Below are positions 26,933 through 37,816 of a DNA stretch of 64,000 nucleotides, one piece after another. Position numbers and translations under genes: made by a program. The first letter of the stretch is position 1. Each line of letters begins with the position of its first letter. The notes under the pieces are model-generated. The model did not search any database and was not told where the DNA came from. It saw only the letters and a program-made list of their open reading frames with translations. Origin of the DNA: Alphaproteobacteria bacterium (GTDB lineage: Bacteria; Pseudomonadota; Alphaproteobacteria; ATCC43930; CGMCC-115725); assembly GCA_030041335.1 (NCBI GenBank), contig JASHOB010000137.1, positions 27,685-91,684 of the forward strand, given 5' to 3'.

Positions 26933-27610
26933 ATGACCGCTCGGCTTCCCGGGATTCGCGCCTGGGTCTTCGATGCCTATGGGACCGTGTTCGATTTCAG
27001 GTCGGCAGTGGCTCGTTGTGGGGCAGCATTGGGTGATCGGGCCGGCGCTCTCACCATGCTATGGCGCGAAAAGCAATTGCAGTACAGCTGGCTACGCTCG
27101 CTGCAAGGACGTCACGCCGATTTCTGGAAGGTGACGGGCGATGCACTCGACTATGCACTTGAAGCCCTTGCCATCGATCAACCTGACCTACGTGATACAT
27201 TGATGGAACTTTATAAGACACTCGATGTCTTCCCAGAAGTTCCGTCGGTCCTCGAGCAACTTAAATCACGCGGGTTCAAGACGGCAATTCTCTCAAATGG
27301 AACGTCGATCATGCTTAGCGCGGCAATCGATCATGCCGGCATCGGGCCATTCCTTGATTGTGCGCTCTCTATTGAGGAAGTCGGCATCTATAAGCCCGCA
27401 CCCCAAGTTTATCAGCTAGCCGTCGACAGGCTCGGCGTAACGCCAGAAGAAATCTCTTTCCAATCCTCGAATGCTTGGGATGTGTATGCAGCATCGGCAT
27501 TCGGCATGCGGACGGTCTGGTGTAACCGGAATCGGCAAAACCACGAGCGCCTTCCCGGACGCCCCGATCGAGAAGTTAGCGATCTTGGGGGCCTACTCGA
27601 GCTCGTTTAA
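26933..27610 (+). CDS. Type II haloacid dehalogenase (HAD)
   Basis: This 225-aa protein is of the L-2-haloacid dehalogenase type. ATG 26933 has AGGAGG seven bases upstream. The nucleophile Asp14 is in VFDAYGTVFD, Ser121-Asn122 in ILSNGTS, Lys154 in YKPAP, and SSNAWD (178-183) matches the family motif for this subclass. It would hydrolyse 2-haloalkanoic acids to 2-hydroxy acids in the cytoplasm. It stands alone, with no halo-acid permease adjacent. Confidence 0.9.
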   Translation: MTARLPGIRAWVFDAYGTVFDFRSAVARCGAALGDRAGALTMLWREKQLQYSWLRSLQGRHADFWKVTGDALDYALEALAIDQPDLRDTLMELYKTLDVFPEVPSVLEQLKSRGFKTAILSNGTSIMLSAAIDHAGIGPFLDCALSIEEVGIYKPAPQVYQLAVDRLGVTPEEISFQSSNAWDVYAASAFGMRTVWCNRNRQNHERLPGRPDREVSDLGGLLELV

Positions 27611-27890
27611 TCGTCTTGTTCTGGGATGAGCGCCGCTTCGCAGGTCTCACTGGCTGAGTCGGTGCTTGTTTCACATCGCCGATCGGCGCCACGTCCAATC
27701 TCGTGGCAGCACGAAATCACGATCGCAGCGCTCTCCCAATGACTGCTCGAACAAAGCGCTCGGCGCTGCCCTTCGACGCGGGATCGCAAGCCATTTGGGG
27801 TCGGGACCAAGCACGGCGGGAGTTGGCTGAAAGAGGACGAACCGCATTCAGCAACGGAGACAGCCGCCCGAGGCCGCGTATCCGGTGACT

Positions 27891-29099
27891 CTATTCCGCC
27901 GAAATGAGCTGACCGATCGGCACCATCTTCTTGCCGTCGAAACGAGCGATCTGCGCCTGATGGAACGCGTCATAATTGTAGGGCGTGATGCGGAAGCGGA
28001 TGCCCGGCAGTGACATCGGTACGGGGACATCGAGATGTGTCGCAACCTTGACGACGTTCGCTCGCGTCAGATTGTCGCCGCAGCCTTTCAATACGTCGAT
28101 CAGCAAGTTGGCGGCACCGAACGCGACGGAATTCAACACGGAACTGGGGTCAGGGCTCGATGTGTTATATTTTTCCATCCATGCCTGGAACGCCTTGAAA
28201 TCGGGTGAATCGCCCCATTGCGCCTTGTCGGTCGGATCCTTGAGCGCGGTAAGCGAAATGGTGCCGACCGCGTTTTCGTATCCAACGGGTTTGAAGGCCG
28301 CCTCAGGGATCGCGGCGATCGCCGGGATTATGTGCAGCGGATGCCAGCCGAGATCGATCGCCTTATGCAGCGCCTGCGCCACCGCCTTCGGCAGCGCATA
28401 GTCCGCGAACACCGTCGCATGGGTCTGCGCCAGGCTGATAATCTGTGAATCCACGGTCGGGTCCGTCGGCTCGAAGCTAAGCGCAGCCACGATCATCTTG
28501 GGCGCCTTGTCGCCGAGCCCGAGGCGCAGACCCTTGAGGAAACTGCCGCCGAGATCACCGTTCTGATACAGTACGGCTATCGTCGCAGCGGGCTTGTTCT
28601 TCAAGATGTATTCTGCGTCGATGCGCCCTTCCGTCACATAATCGAGTCCGCCCGGAATGCTCCAGGGAAAATTCTTCGGATCGTTGAATTGCGGCGCCCC
28701 AGAGACAAGAAAGAGCTGAGGCACTTTCTGGGCATTGAGGTATTTGCGGACGGCGAGGTTGGTCGGTGTCCCGGTCGAGCCGAAGACCACGAAAACTTTG
28801 TCCTCCTCGACCAACTTGCGGGTCTGCTCGACAGTTCGCGCTGGGTTGTAGCCGTCGTCATAGAGGATGAAATCGATCTTGCGGCCGTTCACGCCGCCCT
28901 GGTCATTGATCATCTTGAAGAAGGTGATCTGCGCCTTGGCAGCGTTGCCATTCGCGGAAACCGGGCCGGACAGCGGCGCCGTTTGACCGATCTTGATCTC
29001 AGTGTCGGTGACGCCTGGATCATAATGCTTTTGCGCAAACGATGGCGACGCGGCCAGAGCACAAAAAGCCAGCGCTCTGGCCAAGATCGAAAACCGCAT
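27891..29099 (-). CDS. LIV-type ABC substrate-binding protein
   Basis: This 402-aa periplasmic binding protein is of the branched-chain amino acid/aromatic acid (HAAT) type. The start at 29099 gives a signal peptide (MRFSILARALAFCALAASPS, cleavage near SFA-QK). The mature part begins with the family pattern VTDTEIKIGQTAPLSGPVSA and has DFILYDDGYNPARTVEQTRK, VFVVFGSTGTPTNLAVRKYL and VPQLFLVSGAPQF. It starts 10 bp after the Rieske oxygenase stop, so the two are one operon. No permease or ATPase genes are nearby; it must use a transporter encoded elsewhere. The ligand may be the oxygenase substrate. Confidence 0.9.
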   Translation of the reverse strand: MRFSILARALAFCALAASPSFAQKHYDPGVTDTEIKIGQTAPLSGPVSANGNAAKAQITFFKMINDQGGVNGRKIDFILYDDGYNPARTVEQTRKLVEEDKVFVVFGSTGTPTNLAVRKYLNAQKVPQLFLVSGAPQFNDPKNFPWSIPGGLDYVTEGRIDAEYILKNKPAATIAVLYQNGDLGGSFLKGLRLGLGDKAPKMIVAALSFEPTDPTVDSQIISLAQTHATVFADYALPKAVAQALHKAIDLGWHPLHIIPAIAAIPEAAFKPVGYENAVGTISLTALKDPTDKAQWGDSPDFKAFQAWMEKYNTSSPDPSSVLNSVAFGAANLLIDVLKGCGDNLTRANVVKVATHLDVPVPMSLPGIRFRITPYNYDAFHQAQIARFDGKKMVPIGQLISAE

Positions 29100-29109
29100 T
29101 GAAAGGTGC

Positions 29110-30441
29110 CTACTCCGCCGCCATGCGCCAGCCTTTTGTCTTCTCGAGGAATCTGGCCTGCTGCTCGCCATAGGCGCTGGCAAGATCCTGGTCCTTGGGC
29201 GCGAGGAAGTAGCCGCCCGTCACCTCGGAATAGATGCCTGGCCGCGACACCGTGGCCGGCATCTCGCCGGCATCGCGCAGCTTGATCGCGGCGTCGATCA
29301 GGTGACGCCGGGTTACCATGATCATGCGATCGCTGATAGTGAGGTGCTCCTTGGTGCGATTGGCGATCGCCCCCATGCTCTCGGTGACGGCATGGTCCTG
29401 TTGCGTGATGCCGTCGATGCCCGAATAGGAATCGATGCGTTGCCGCCCTCGGTCGATCAGGTAATCGTTCTCGGCGCTCTGGATCAGACGGTCGCGACCG
29501 TACCAGTCGGTCGTGTTCGGCAGGAACTTGTCACTCGCTGCGCCCCGCGCCGGCGGACGCCCCGCCCGCTTGCGGCTGATCGCGAAGACCCGCACATGCG
29601 TATCGTCGAGCGGCACCCACGCACGCAGCGACGTGCGGTCCTCGATCGGCGAGGTCGGCGTAATGGTCCAGAACGGAAAGATGAATTGCGCAAGCCGCCA
29701 GTAATTGGTCCTGTCGTCGATCGGCCGGTAGGCGCCGTACATCGCGCCCCAATCGGTCGCCGAGCCTTCGAACATGTACGGCTGGTCGGTGTAGCCGTAG
29801 CGCAGCGGATCGTAACGCACCGGATCGTCTTCTGCTTCGTTCGGCTGACGGTTCAGCCCGTTGCCGTGAGCCGGCCCAAACATGCCGCCGTGAAGGAAGC
29901 CGGCATGCGAAGTATCGATGTCGCCTTCGAGCGCCTGGAGCCAGTTGCAGTTGCGCAGGAAGCCGCCGATATCGACTTCGTCTTCAGGGAAGAAATTGAC
30001 CAAGAGCGCGGGCAGCGCCGGTGCCTGACCTGGGCCCATATAGGTCCATACCACGCCGTTGCGCTCGACGACTTTGTAGGCGGTGGCGCGAACCTTGTCC
30101 TTGAATTGGTATTGCGGCGGCACGTTCGGCATGTCGAGGCACTCGCCGTTCACGTCGAACTTCCAGCCGTGATAGATGCAGCGCAGGCCGCCCTGCTCGT
30201 TTCGTCCGTAAAACAGCGAGGCACAGCGATGTGGACATTCGTGGTCCATAATGCCAACGCGGCCTTGCGAGTCGCGCCACGCGATCAGCTTCTCGCCCAG
30301 CAGCAACAGCCGCACCGGCTCGCCCGCGGCCTTCAGGTCGCGCGAGGCAACCGCCGGGATCCAGTGGCGTCGCATCAGCTCGCCCATCGGCGTGCCTGGC
30401 CCGACGCGGCAGATCAGTTCGTTATCGGCTTGAGACAGCAT
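29110..30441 (-). CDS. Rieske non-heme iron oxygenase (phthalate/LigX type)
   Basis: This 443-aa oxygenase is of the phthalate 4,5-dioxygenase/aryl O-demethylase class. The Rieske ligands are Cys69-His71 (CPHRCAS) and Cys88-His91 (CIYHGWKF). The mononuclear iron site is Asp176, His179 and His184 in GDIDTSHAGFLHGG. ATG 30441 follows GGGAG. This class usually acts as a homotrimer and needs a separate reductase, which is absent here. The family both dihydroxylates rings and removes O-methyl groups, so either reaction is possible. The operon partner is a LIV-type binding protein; a divergent IclR regulator probably controls both. Confidence 0.9.
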   Translation of the reverse strand: MLSQADNELICRVGPGTPMGELMRRHWIPAVASRDLKAAGEPVRLLLLGEKLIAWRDSQGRVGIMDHECPHRCASLFYGRNEQGGLRCIYHGWKFDVNGECLDMPNVPPQYQFKDKVRATAYKVVERNGVVWTYMGPGQAPALPALLVNFFPEDEVDIGGFLRNCNWLQALEGDIDTSHAGFLHGGMFGPAHGNGLNRQPNEAEDDPVRYDPLRYGYTDQPYMFEGSATDWGAMYGAYRPIDDRTNYWRLAQFIFPFWTITPTSPIEDRTSLRAWVPLDDTHVRVFAISRKRAGRPPARGAASDKFLPNTTDWYGRDRLIQSAENDYLIDRGRQRIDSYSGIDGITQQDHAVTESMGAIANRTKEHLTISDRMIMVTRRHLIDAAIKLRDAGEMPATVSRPGIYSEVTGGYFLAPKDQDLASAYGEQQARFLEKTKGWRMAAE

Positions 30442-30526
30442 GGCGCGCCCACTCCCTTCCAGTTCTGCTAACCTGCCGTGCGGATTACGCGCAGATTTTT
30501 TTTGCTTGATCGCGCGCCCCACCAAA

Positions 30527-30556
30527 TGTTCGAATAACGAACAGGATTACGTAATC
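30527..30556. promoter_or_regulatory. IclR (PcaU/PobR-like) operator
   Basis: TGTTCG-AATAA-CGAACA (30527-30543) is a perfect inverted repeat very close to the operators known for the PcaU/PobR/PcaR branch of IclR regulators. It is followed by the palindrome GATTACGTAATC (30545-30556) and another CGAACA (30559). It lies between the Rieske operon and the divergent iclR gene. Confidence 0.75.
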
Positions 30557-30587
30557 ATCGAACACTATAGCCAGACCGATTCAAGGG

Positions 30588-31376
30588 ATGTCAAGGATTT
30601 TGCCTATTCGTCCCACAACTGCCGGCGCGCCGCATCGACGCGAAACCATGCATGGGTTGGCGAAGGGGCTCGCCATCATTGAGGCGTTTCGCGCGAAGCC
30701 GGAACTGACGATTGCTGGAGCTGCAGCCGCCTCCGGCGCGACGCGTGCGGCTGCACGGCGGTGCCTGCTGACGTTGGTGGAGCTCGGTTACATTGAGATG
30801 CGAGGCAAGTCATTCCGGTCGCTGCCCCGCCTCTCGCGACTCGGGTGTGTCTCCGATACGATCAGCTTGCCGCGCGCAGCGCAACCGATTTTAGAACGGC
30901 TGCGCGACGCAGTTGAGGAATCAATCTCGCTGGCGGTTCTGGAAGGTGACGAGGTGCTGTTCGTCGCGCGCGCCGAGGCGATTCGGATGGTATCGACTGG
31001 CATGCGGCTCGGCGCCATGCTACCCGCCGCTATCACTGCTTCCGGCCGTGTCCTGCTGGCATCCTTACCCGACGGGGCATTAACGGAGAAGCTATCGGCG
31101 ACCTCGGTCACTCGTCGCACGCCAAAAACCGTTGTCTCTATCAGCGGGCTTCGCAAAGCAATCGGTGAGGCTCGGACGCGCGGCTACGCCATGAACGACG
31201 AGGAGCTTGAGCTAGGTCTGCGTGCGCTCGCGGTTCCGGTGATCGATCATTCCGGCCGCACGGTCGCGGCGATCAGCGTCTCTGCTTCAGCTGCCCGCGT
31301 CACCGCTGCCTACATGGTGCGTGAGCTCTTCCCGCTGCTGCGCAAGCACGCCAGCCTTCTCGGCCGTATGTTGTAG
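30588..31376 (+). CDS. IclR-family regulator (PcaR/PobR-like)
   Basis: This 262-aa regulator has an N-terminal winged HTH (ELTIAGAAAASGATRAAARR, CLLTLVELGYIEMRGKSF) and a C-terminal effector domain (MRLGAMLPAAITASGRVLLA, MNDEELELGLRALAVPV). The RAAARRCLLTL helix is characteristic of the Pca/Pob regulators of aromatic acid catabolism. It diverges from the Rieske operon and lies upstream of pobA in the same direction. A PcaU-like operator is in the promoter. It probably senses 4-hydroxybenzoate, protocatechuate or a related acid. Confidence 0.88.
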   Translation: MSRILPIRPTTAGAPHRRETMHGLAKGLAIIEAFRAKPELTIAGAAAASGATRAAARRCLLTLVELGYIEMRGKSFRSLPRLSRLGCVSDTISLPRAAQPILERLRDAVEESISLAVLEGDEVLFVARAEAIRMVSTGMRLGAMLPAAITASGRVLLASLPDGALTEKLSATSVTRRTPKTVVSISGLRKAIGEARTRGYAMNDEELELGLRALAVPVIDHSGRTVAAISVSASAARVTAAYMVRELFPLLRKHASLLGRML

Positions 31377-32903
<1,527 letters not shown>

Positions 32904-32905
32904 AT

Positions 32906-33493
32906 TCAACCTGACCGAATACTGCCGGCACCGATCGCCGAAAGCGGCGGGTGTGGCGCGGCTGCCGTCCTCACGCTCCCAAGACGCACCAACATTAAAA
33001 GTGCGGTGAAAGCGATCAGTTCGGGTATGGCGCTCAGGAGGAACAGCGTTCGGCCGCTCAAGTGCATGGCCAGCATGACACCGCCGACGGCAGGACCGAC
33101 TACCGCGCCGATGCGACCGATGCCAAGCGCCCAACCGACGCCGGACGCGCGTATATAGGTGGGATAGTAGGCAGCGGCCAGGGCATTGGCGGTGTTCCGT
33201 CCGCAAATGATCCCAATACCGGCTAGGGCCGCAGCGACCACGATAAACGCGACAGAACCGGATGCGCCAATCGCCGCAATTCCGATTGCGGCGACGACAT
33301 AGGCCGACAGCAGGACGACAAACAGGCTGCGGTGCTCGAGCACAGGCCCGATCACCCCACATGCAACCACGCCGCTCAATTGCAGCACGGCCAGAATAAC
33401 GATCGACAGCGAGATTGAGAGCCCCGTATCGCTCAGCAGTCTGGAGCACATTTGGTGCTTACGCGATAACCCTGCCAAGCGCAGTACAGGGCT
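32906..33493 (-). pseudogene. Truncated PcaK-like aromatic acid transporter
   Basis: The minus frame holds only the C-terminal half of an MFS transporter of the aromatic acid:H+ symporter type: LSISLSIVILAVLQLSGVVA, RSLFVVLLSAYVVAAIGIAA, then GRNTANALAAAYYPTYIRAS and VGWALGIGRIGAVVGPAVGG, which is the conserved C-terminal AAHS region. The first six helices are missing and the upstream frame is not protein-like. It is convergent with pobA, its usual partner, so uptake by this gene has been lost. Confidence 0.8.
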
Positions 33494-33519
33494 TTGACAC
33501 CTTGGTGCCTTCTGAAATT

Positions 33520-33741
33520 TCAATCTGATCGCGTTTGCGGAGAAGTTCGCCTCGGCTTTTTCGGTGAGTCCTCGAACCAAACTGTTATCGTAACAGACGG
33601 AATGTCGCCGTTAACCGTCGAGGCCGTGTTGACCGCCGCAATGTCGTCTGCCTTCGGAATGCGTTTGAGCCAGCTATTGATCTCATGCTCCAGATCGTGA
33701 ATTTGCTGCGCGCCTGACGCGTAAAAGAGCTTCATCCTCAT
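33520..33741 (-). CDS. Small hypothetical protein (73 aa)
   Basis: The start is ATG 33741, preceded by GGAAAG. The product MRMKLFYASGAQQIHDLEHE has an N-terminal strand and an amphipathic helix, then NSWLKRIPKAD and a strand VTITVWFE. It resembles a group of short conserved proteins of unknown function with the pattern x-FxA-x8-LExxIN-x-WL and ending TVW[WFY]E. The last 17 residues are basic. Confidence 0.6.
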   Translation of the reverse strand: MRMKLFYASGAQQIHDLEHEINSWLKRIPKADDIAAVNTASTVNGDIPSVTITVWFEDSPKKPRRTSPQTRSD

Positions 33742-34168
33742 CGCTGACTTTCCATTGGGGATCTGTCGGCCTGTTGCGTGGTTCGAAGTTGTTCGAGGTG
33801 TTCCGCATGCTGGATGCGAGCTCCGCGGAAATCCGAGCGCCCGACTTCGGCAAACTCGAGTTCCCAGGCCGCGACGTCTCGAAAACTGCTTTTCATCCGA
33901 GTATTGTTGAAGGCCATGCGCCACAGTTGCACGGCGCAGCACAAAAATGTTTGATCTAGATCAGGGAAACACGCATTCCTACCCAACCGGACGCTCGGAG
34001 GTTACGGGTTTAACGCGCCCGCGATCTGCGGTGGAGAAATCTACGACGCCTTCAGCATTGCAAATGAGACGGCGAGGTCTTTAGTCTGGGCCGTTGATTT
34101 GGATCAATGTTGATACCGCCTCATTGGATAGGGTGAATAGCGAAGGCGTCTTCAAAGGGAAAACCTCA
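33742..34168. other. Upstream region of the universal stress protein gene
   Basis: No protein-like frame. It contains the promoter region of the downstream usp gene (the chosen start is 34169), but I cannot mark a promoter with confidence. Confidence 0.35.
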
Positions 34169-35035
34169 ATGACCATCAAAGACCTTCTGGTTCATTTTGG
34201 CGACTCGGAACGCGCCGAATATCATTTGGCCGTGGCCAGCGAGCTCGCGAAGCGCCACTCGGCTCGTCTGACAGGTCTCTTTGTCGTCGAACCAAGCGTG
34301 GGCCCGCAAGCCCAATTTGAATTTGCTCCGGGCGCGATTGGCGCAGCGAGCGGGGCCACGTCCCGAAGTCCCACAGCCGCGCCTCAGGCTCGTTTTGATT
34401 CAGCGGCAGTTGAGAGCCTTGAGGCCCGTTTCTTGGCTGTGACAAAGGAAAGCGGAATTCATGCCGAGTGGAACGCGGTAGTCGGGTCGGCGGCAACGGT
34501 GGCGGAATACGCACTCTACACTGATCTCACAATCGTCGGCCAACGGGATCCGGACCGGGCCGCTTCTAACGACTTTGGCAAGGTACCGGAGGCGGTTCTA
34601 TTGGCGAGCGGCCGGCCTGTCTTGGTCATTCCATATGCGGGGAATTTTCGAACGATTGGCCATCGGGTAATGGTTGCGTGGAAGCGCGGACGCGAGGCCG
34701 CGCGGGCCGTCAACGACGCGTCGCCAATTCTCGCCAAAGCCGACATTGTTACTTTGGTTGCCGTCAACCCAGACGCACCTGGGGCAGACGGCCTGGATTC
34801 GGCGAGCCGGATCGCCCAGCACCTGGCTCGACATGGCGTTAAGGTCCAGGTCGAGCGGCCTATAATCAAAGGCATCGACGACGCAACGGCCCTCCTTAAT
34901 GCCGCAAGCGATACGGCGGCAGACCTTATTGTCGCTGGCGGCTACGGCCATTCTCGAATTCGCGAGTTGGCTTTGGGAGGCGTGACCAGGGCACTACTCA
35001 ATGAGATGGTCGCCCCAATTCTCATGTCTCATTAA
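34169..35035 (+). CDS. Tandem universal stress protein
   Basis: This 288-aa protein has two universal stress (UspA) domains. ATG 34169 is preceded by AAAGGGA; the frame extends upstream without a ribosome site. Domain 1 (about 1-150) begins MTIKDLLVHFGDSERAEYHL. Domain 2 (about 160-288) begins VMVAWKRGREAARAVNDASP and ends with the nucleotide-binding pattern VAGGYGHSRIRELALGGVTR. Such tandem proteins are cytoplasmic stress or redox responders. It stands alone. Confidence 0.87.
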   Translation: MTIKDLLVHFGDSERAEYHLAVASELAKRHSARLTGLFVVEPSVGPQAQFEFAPGAIGAASGATSRSPTAAPQARFDSAAVESLEARFLAVTKESGIHAEWNAVVGSAATVAEYALYTDLTIVGQRDPDRAASNDFGKVPEAVLLASGRPVLVIPYAGNFRTIGHRVMVAWKRGREAARAVNDASPILAKADIVTLVAVNPDAPGADGLDSASRIAQHLARHGVKVQVERPIIKGIDDATALLNAASDTAADLIVAGGYGHSRIRELALGGVTRALLNEMVAPILMSH

Positions 35036-35531
35036 TTCGCGCATTTGCCCGATTTAGCCGAGTCTTGATTTGAAGTTGGGTACGCCGGGTAACGGTGATG
35101 TGCCGGGAGGTGGCTCTGTCTTTTCGCCGAACGCTTGATGAGCTTGGCGATGCGGCCGAAACAGGCTTGTCCGAGATTGTCCAAGTCCGCAGGCGACGCC
35201 CGAAAACCTCGCTATTGATCGCGCGGCACACGATCCGGCATCGAAGCTGGCAGCGCGCCAACGCAACGTCGGGCGGCGGCGTGCTCGCTCACGGCACCTC
35301 TGCAGCACACTCTGGAACCAGGTTCGCATCGAGTGTACGCTTTGTAGGTCGATCGAGGGCATCGCCTATAAAGGCATCAATGGTGATGCCGGTATCGTCA
35401 AAGCGGAGACCGATCGCCGCCGCGGCTATGTCGAAATTTCTCTATCAACACATGGGGTCGCCACAGAGGCGCTTGATCTACTGGTCGGCACGGCCGGCTA
35501 TCACCCTGGCACCTTCGATCGGTTCCCTTAG
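35036..35531 (+). pseudogene. fdhE: Decayed fdhE remnant
   Basis: In one plus frame ending at TAG 35529-35531, residues read HLCSTLWNQVRIECTLCRSI, then GIAYKGINGDAGIVKAETD and ALDLLVGTAGYHPGTFDRFP. This is the C-terminal zinc-ribbon half of FdhE (formate dehydrogenase accessory protein), whose family pattern is LHCxxC-x3-W-x2-VR-x-KC-x2-C ... KAESC ... DLAxLxLDxLxxExGY. At least one zinc-site Cys is lost and about eight residues (the VEPVADD region) are deleted. The upstream part (35040-35290) is too degraded to read. FdhE followed by selA and selB is a common alphaproteobacterial order. Confidence 0.75.
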
Positions 35532-35553
35532 GCCATTGACCAAAAGGGTGTCT

Positions 35554-35607
35554 ATGACCGCCGAAGCGAATCTGCGGCTACCATCCCAATTGTTGTTGAG
35601 CCGATAG
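35554..35607 (+). pseudogene. selA: Possible selA 5' remnant
   Basis: An 18-codon frame with AAAAGGG upstream reads [17 protein letters not shown] and stops. It resembles the beginning of SelA (typically LRxLPSVDxLL) and lies exactly where selA would sit, between fdhE and selB. Almost all of selA (about 1.3 kb) would be deleted. The match is short, so this is an inference from position. Confidence 0.35.
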
Positions 35608-35614
35608 ATCGCGG

Positions 35615-37645
35615 GTGATCGAGCCCGGACGCCTCATGATCATCGGCACGGCGGGACATGTCGACCATGGCAAGACGACGCTGGTACGGGCGTTGACTGG
35701 CATCGATACCGACCGGCTCAAGGAAGAGAAGGCGCGCGGTATATCGATCGATCTCGGCTTTGCTTATTTGCCCGCACCGGATGGCGAAGTCATCGGCTTC
35801 GTTGATGTGCCCGGGCATGAGCGCTTCATCCACAACATGTTGGCGGGCGCCTCCGGTATCGATTTTGCTGTGCTGGTCGTTGCCGCCGATGACGGCGTCA
35901 TGCCTCAGACAGTCGAACACCTGGCGATTCTTGATCTCCTGGGGATAAGGCGTGGGCTTGTTGTTCTAGGCAAGATCGATCTGGTATCCGCCGTGGAACG
36001 CGCGCAAAGGCACGCCGAGATCACCAACCTCTTGGCCGCGACGCCGTTTGCCGGTGCCGCCGTCCTCGAGGCTTCGCCTGCAAACGGCGAGGGCATCGAC
36101 GCGGTTCGCGCGCATCTCTTTGCGGCCGCCGCGGAGACCCATCGTCGGCCCGCGCATGGTCGCTTTCGCCTGGCGGTCGACCGCTCCTTCACCTTAGCCG
36201 GCGCAGGTACGATCGTGACCGGCACCGCGCTATCGGGGGCAGTCGAAATCGGTGACCGGCTCGCCATCAGTCCTTCGGGACTGGCGGCTCGTGTTCGCTC
36301 GATCCACGCCCAGAATCGCGCCGCCAAACGCGGTCAAGCGGGCGAGCGCTGCGCGCTCAATCTCGCTGGCGACCGGATCAGCAAAGAGGCAATCGCGCGA
36401 GGTGACATGGTGCTCGATCCGCATCTCCATGCGCCGACCGATAGGCTCGATGCTAAATTGCGCGTTCTGCGGAGCGAAACCAAGCCCATCCCGCAATGGC
36501 TGCCAGCGCGGTTTCATCACGGTGCCGCCGAATGCGGCGCGCGCGTCGTGCCGCTCGAAGATGAGCGGCTTGCACCTGGGGACGAGGGCTGGGTCCAGCT
36601 TGTTCTCGACCATCCGGTCGCCGCCTGCGTCGGAGACCGCTTTATCCTCCGCGACACGTCAGCGCGGCGGACCATCGGAGGTGGCATGCTGGTCGACTTG
36701 CGCGCGCCCGCGCGGAAGCGGCGCACGACGCAGCGTTGGCGCCGGCTCGAAGCAATGACGCTCGCCGATCCATGCCAGTCGTTGGCCGGGCTACTTGCTA
36801 CGTCGGCCGACATCGTTGATTTGTCTGCTTTTGCCCGCGACCGCGCGATGTCGGACGCGGAGATTGAGACCGCCACCACGGCCTTGCAATTGGTCGTGTT
36901 GCCGACTCAGAACGCGACTTTCGCGTTATCGCGGCATGGCTGGGAGACGTTTCGCGGAGCGCTCCAGACGCTGCTCGCGGCGTTCCATGAGCAAAATCCG
37001 GATCTCCAGGGTGTGCCGCGCGAACGCCTCAGGCGCGCGCTTGAGCCGCACCTGGCGCCGCCGGTCTTTCTGGTAGCGTTGCAGACATTGGCCGAAGCGG
37101 GCGAAATCGCCCTCGACGGCGCCTGGGTCCGGCTCCAAGACCATCGCGCGCGGCTCGCTCCCGAGCATGACACATTGTGGCGCAAGGTGCGGCCGAAACT
37201 GGGCGGCCAAGACCGGTTCCGTCCACCACGGGTACGGGATCTCGCGCAGGCGCTGCCTGCGCCGGAGGCACAGTTGCGCCAGACGCTTAAGCTCGCTTCT
37301 CGGCTCGGCTGGGTGGATGAGATCGCGACGGACCATTTCTTTCTGCGCGAAACGATCGCAGTCATCGTCACTTTCATCCAGGATCTCGCGCGTCGTGCAC
37401 CGGACGGACAATTTACCGCGGCGCAGCTTCGCGACCGTTTGGACAATGGCCGGAAGGTGGCGATTCAGATTCTCGAATTCTTCGATCGCCATGGCGTGAC
37501 CTTGCGTCGCGGCGATATGCGGCGCATCAATCCGCTTCGTGTTGACCTGTTCAACCCGCCCGGGGCGGGGTCGAGCGATGCAAGCTCTTCAGACGAAGGA
37601 CACGTTCGCCGCGGTGCGGCTGGACCTCGACCCGGAAGCGGGTAG
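35615..37645 (+). CDS. selB: Selenocysteine-specific elongation factor SelB
   Basis: This 676-aa protein is of normal length. GTP-binding motifs are GHVDHGKT (14-21), DVPGHE (64-69) and GKID (119-122). After the EF-Tu-like domains (to about 350) come the C-terminal winged-helix domains that bind SECIS RNA; the last one shows [20 protein letters not shown] and [16 protein letters not shown]. The start GTG overlaps a TGA (GTGA). The frame looks intact, but its partners here are broken: fdhE and selA upstream, and a tRNA-Sec-like element overlapping the 3' end. It may therefore be in early decay, or use selA/selC elsewhere. Confidence 0.92.
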   Translation: MIEPGRLMIIGTAGHVDHGKTTLVRALTGIDTDRLKEEKARGISIDLGFAYLPAPDGEVIGFVDVPGHERFIHNMLAGASGIDFAVLVVAADDGVMPQTVEHLAILDLLGIRRGLVVLGKIDLVSAVERAQRHAEITNLLAATPFAGAAVLEASPANGEGIDAVRAHLFAAAAETHRRPAHGRFRLAVDRSFTLAGAGTIVTGTALSGAVEIGDRLAISPSGLAARVRSIHAQNRAAKRGQAGERCALNLAGDRISKEAIARGDMVLDPHLHAPTDRLDAKLRVLRSETKPIPQWLPARFHHGAAECGARVVPLEDERLAPGDEGWVQLVLDHPVAACVGDRFILRDTSARRTIGGGMLVDLRAPARKRRTTQRWRRLEAMTLADPCQSLAGLLATSADIVDLSAFARDRAMSDAEIETATTALQLVVLPTQNATFALSRHGWETFRGALQTLLAAFHEQNPDLQGVPRERLRRALEPHLAPPVFLVALQTLAEAGEIALDGAWVRLQDHRARLAPEHDTLWRKVRPKLGGQDRFRPPRVRDLAQALPAPEAQLRQTLKLASRLGWVDEIATDHFFLRETIAVIVTFIQDLARRAPDGQFTAAQLRDRLDNGRKVAIQILEFFDRHGVTLRRGDMRRINPLRVDLFNPPGAGSSDASSSDEGHVRRGAAGPRPGSG

Positions 37646-37688
37646 CAAACGGGTGTTTGCTGGATTCGATCCTCAGTCTCGTCGGCCA
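37591..37688 (+). pseudogene. selC: Decayed tRNA-Sec-like element (selC)
   Basis: The end of selB ([10 protein letters not shown]) overlaps a tRNA-like sequence. T-arm CTGGA-TTCGATC-CTCAG (37660-37676, four of five pairs) is directly followed by an 8-nt acceptor strand, a discriminator G and CCA (37686-37688). The 5' acceptor AGACGAAG (37591) pairs at 6 of 8 positions. A long variable arm has CAAAC/GTTTG. The anticodon loop reads CCTCGAC, so the triplet is TCG rather than TCA. Overlap of selC with the selB 3' end is known in alphaproteobacteria. The lost pairs and changed anticodon argue it is dead. Confidence 0.5.
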
Positions 37689-37705
37689 GCGCGCAGGAGC
37701 GTGTG

Positions 37706-37816
37706 GTGAACACGTCTGATCTGATCCTTGCGGAGCGCCAGGCCGCAGCCGATCGAGCCGCGGAGGTGGCGTTCCGATGCGTAGCGGCGCTGAAACGGGA
37801 GTTGCTAGAGAATTAG
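37706..37816 (+). CDS. Possible 36-aa peptide
   Basis: A GTG start (37706) after AGGAGCG opens a 36-codon frame of amphipathic helical character (LAERQAAADRAAEVAFRCVA). Codon use is good, but it is short and unsupported by neighbours. Confidence 0.3.
   Translation: MNTSDLILAERQAAADRAAEVAFRCVAALKRELLEN

Noticed and set aside
29302..30471. 389-aa plus frame antisense to the Rieske gene
   Set aside because: Composition is typical of a mirror frame in high-GC DNA; the minus frame has all Rieske motifs.
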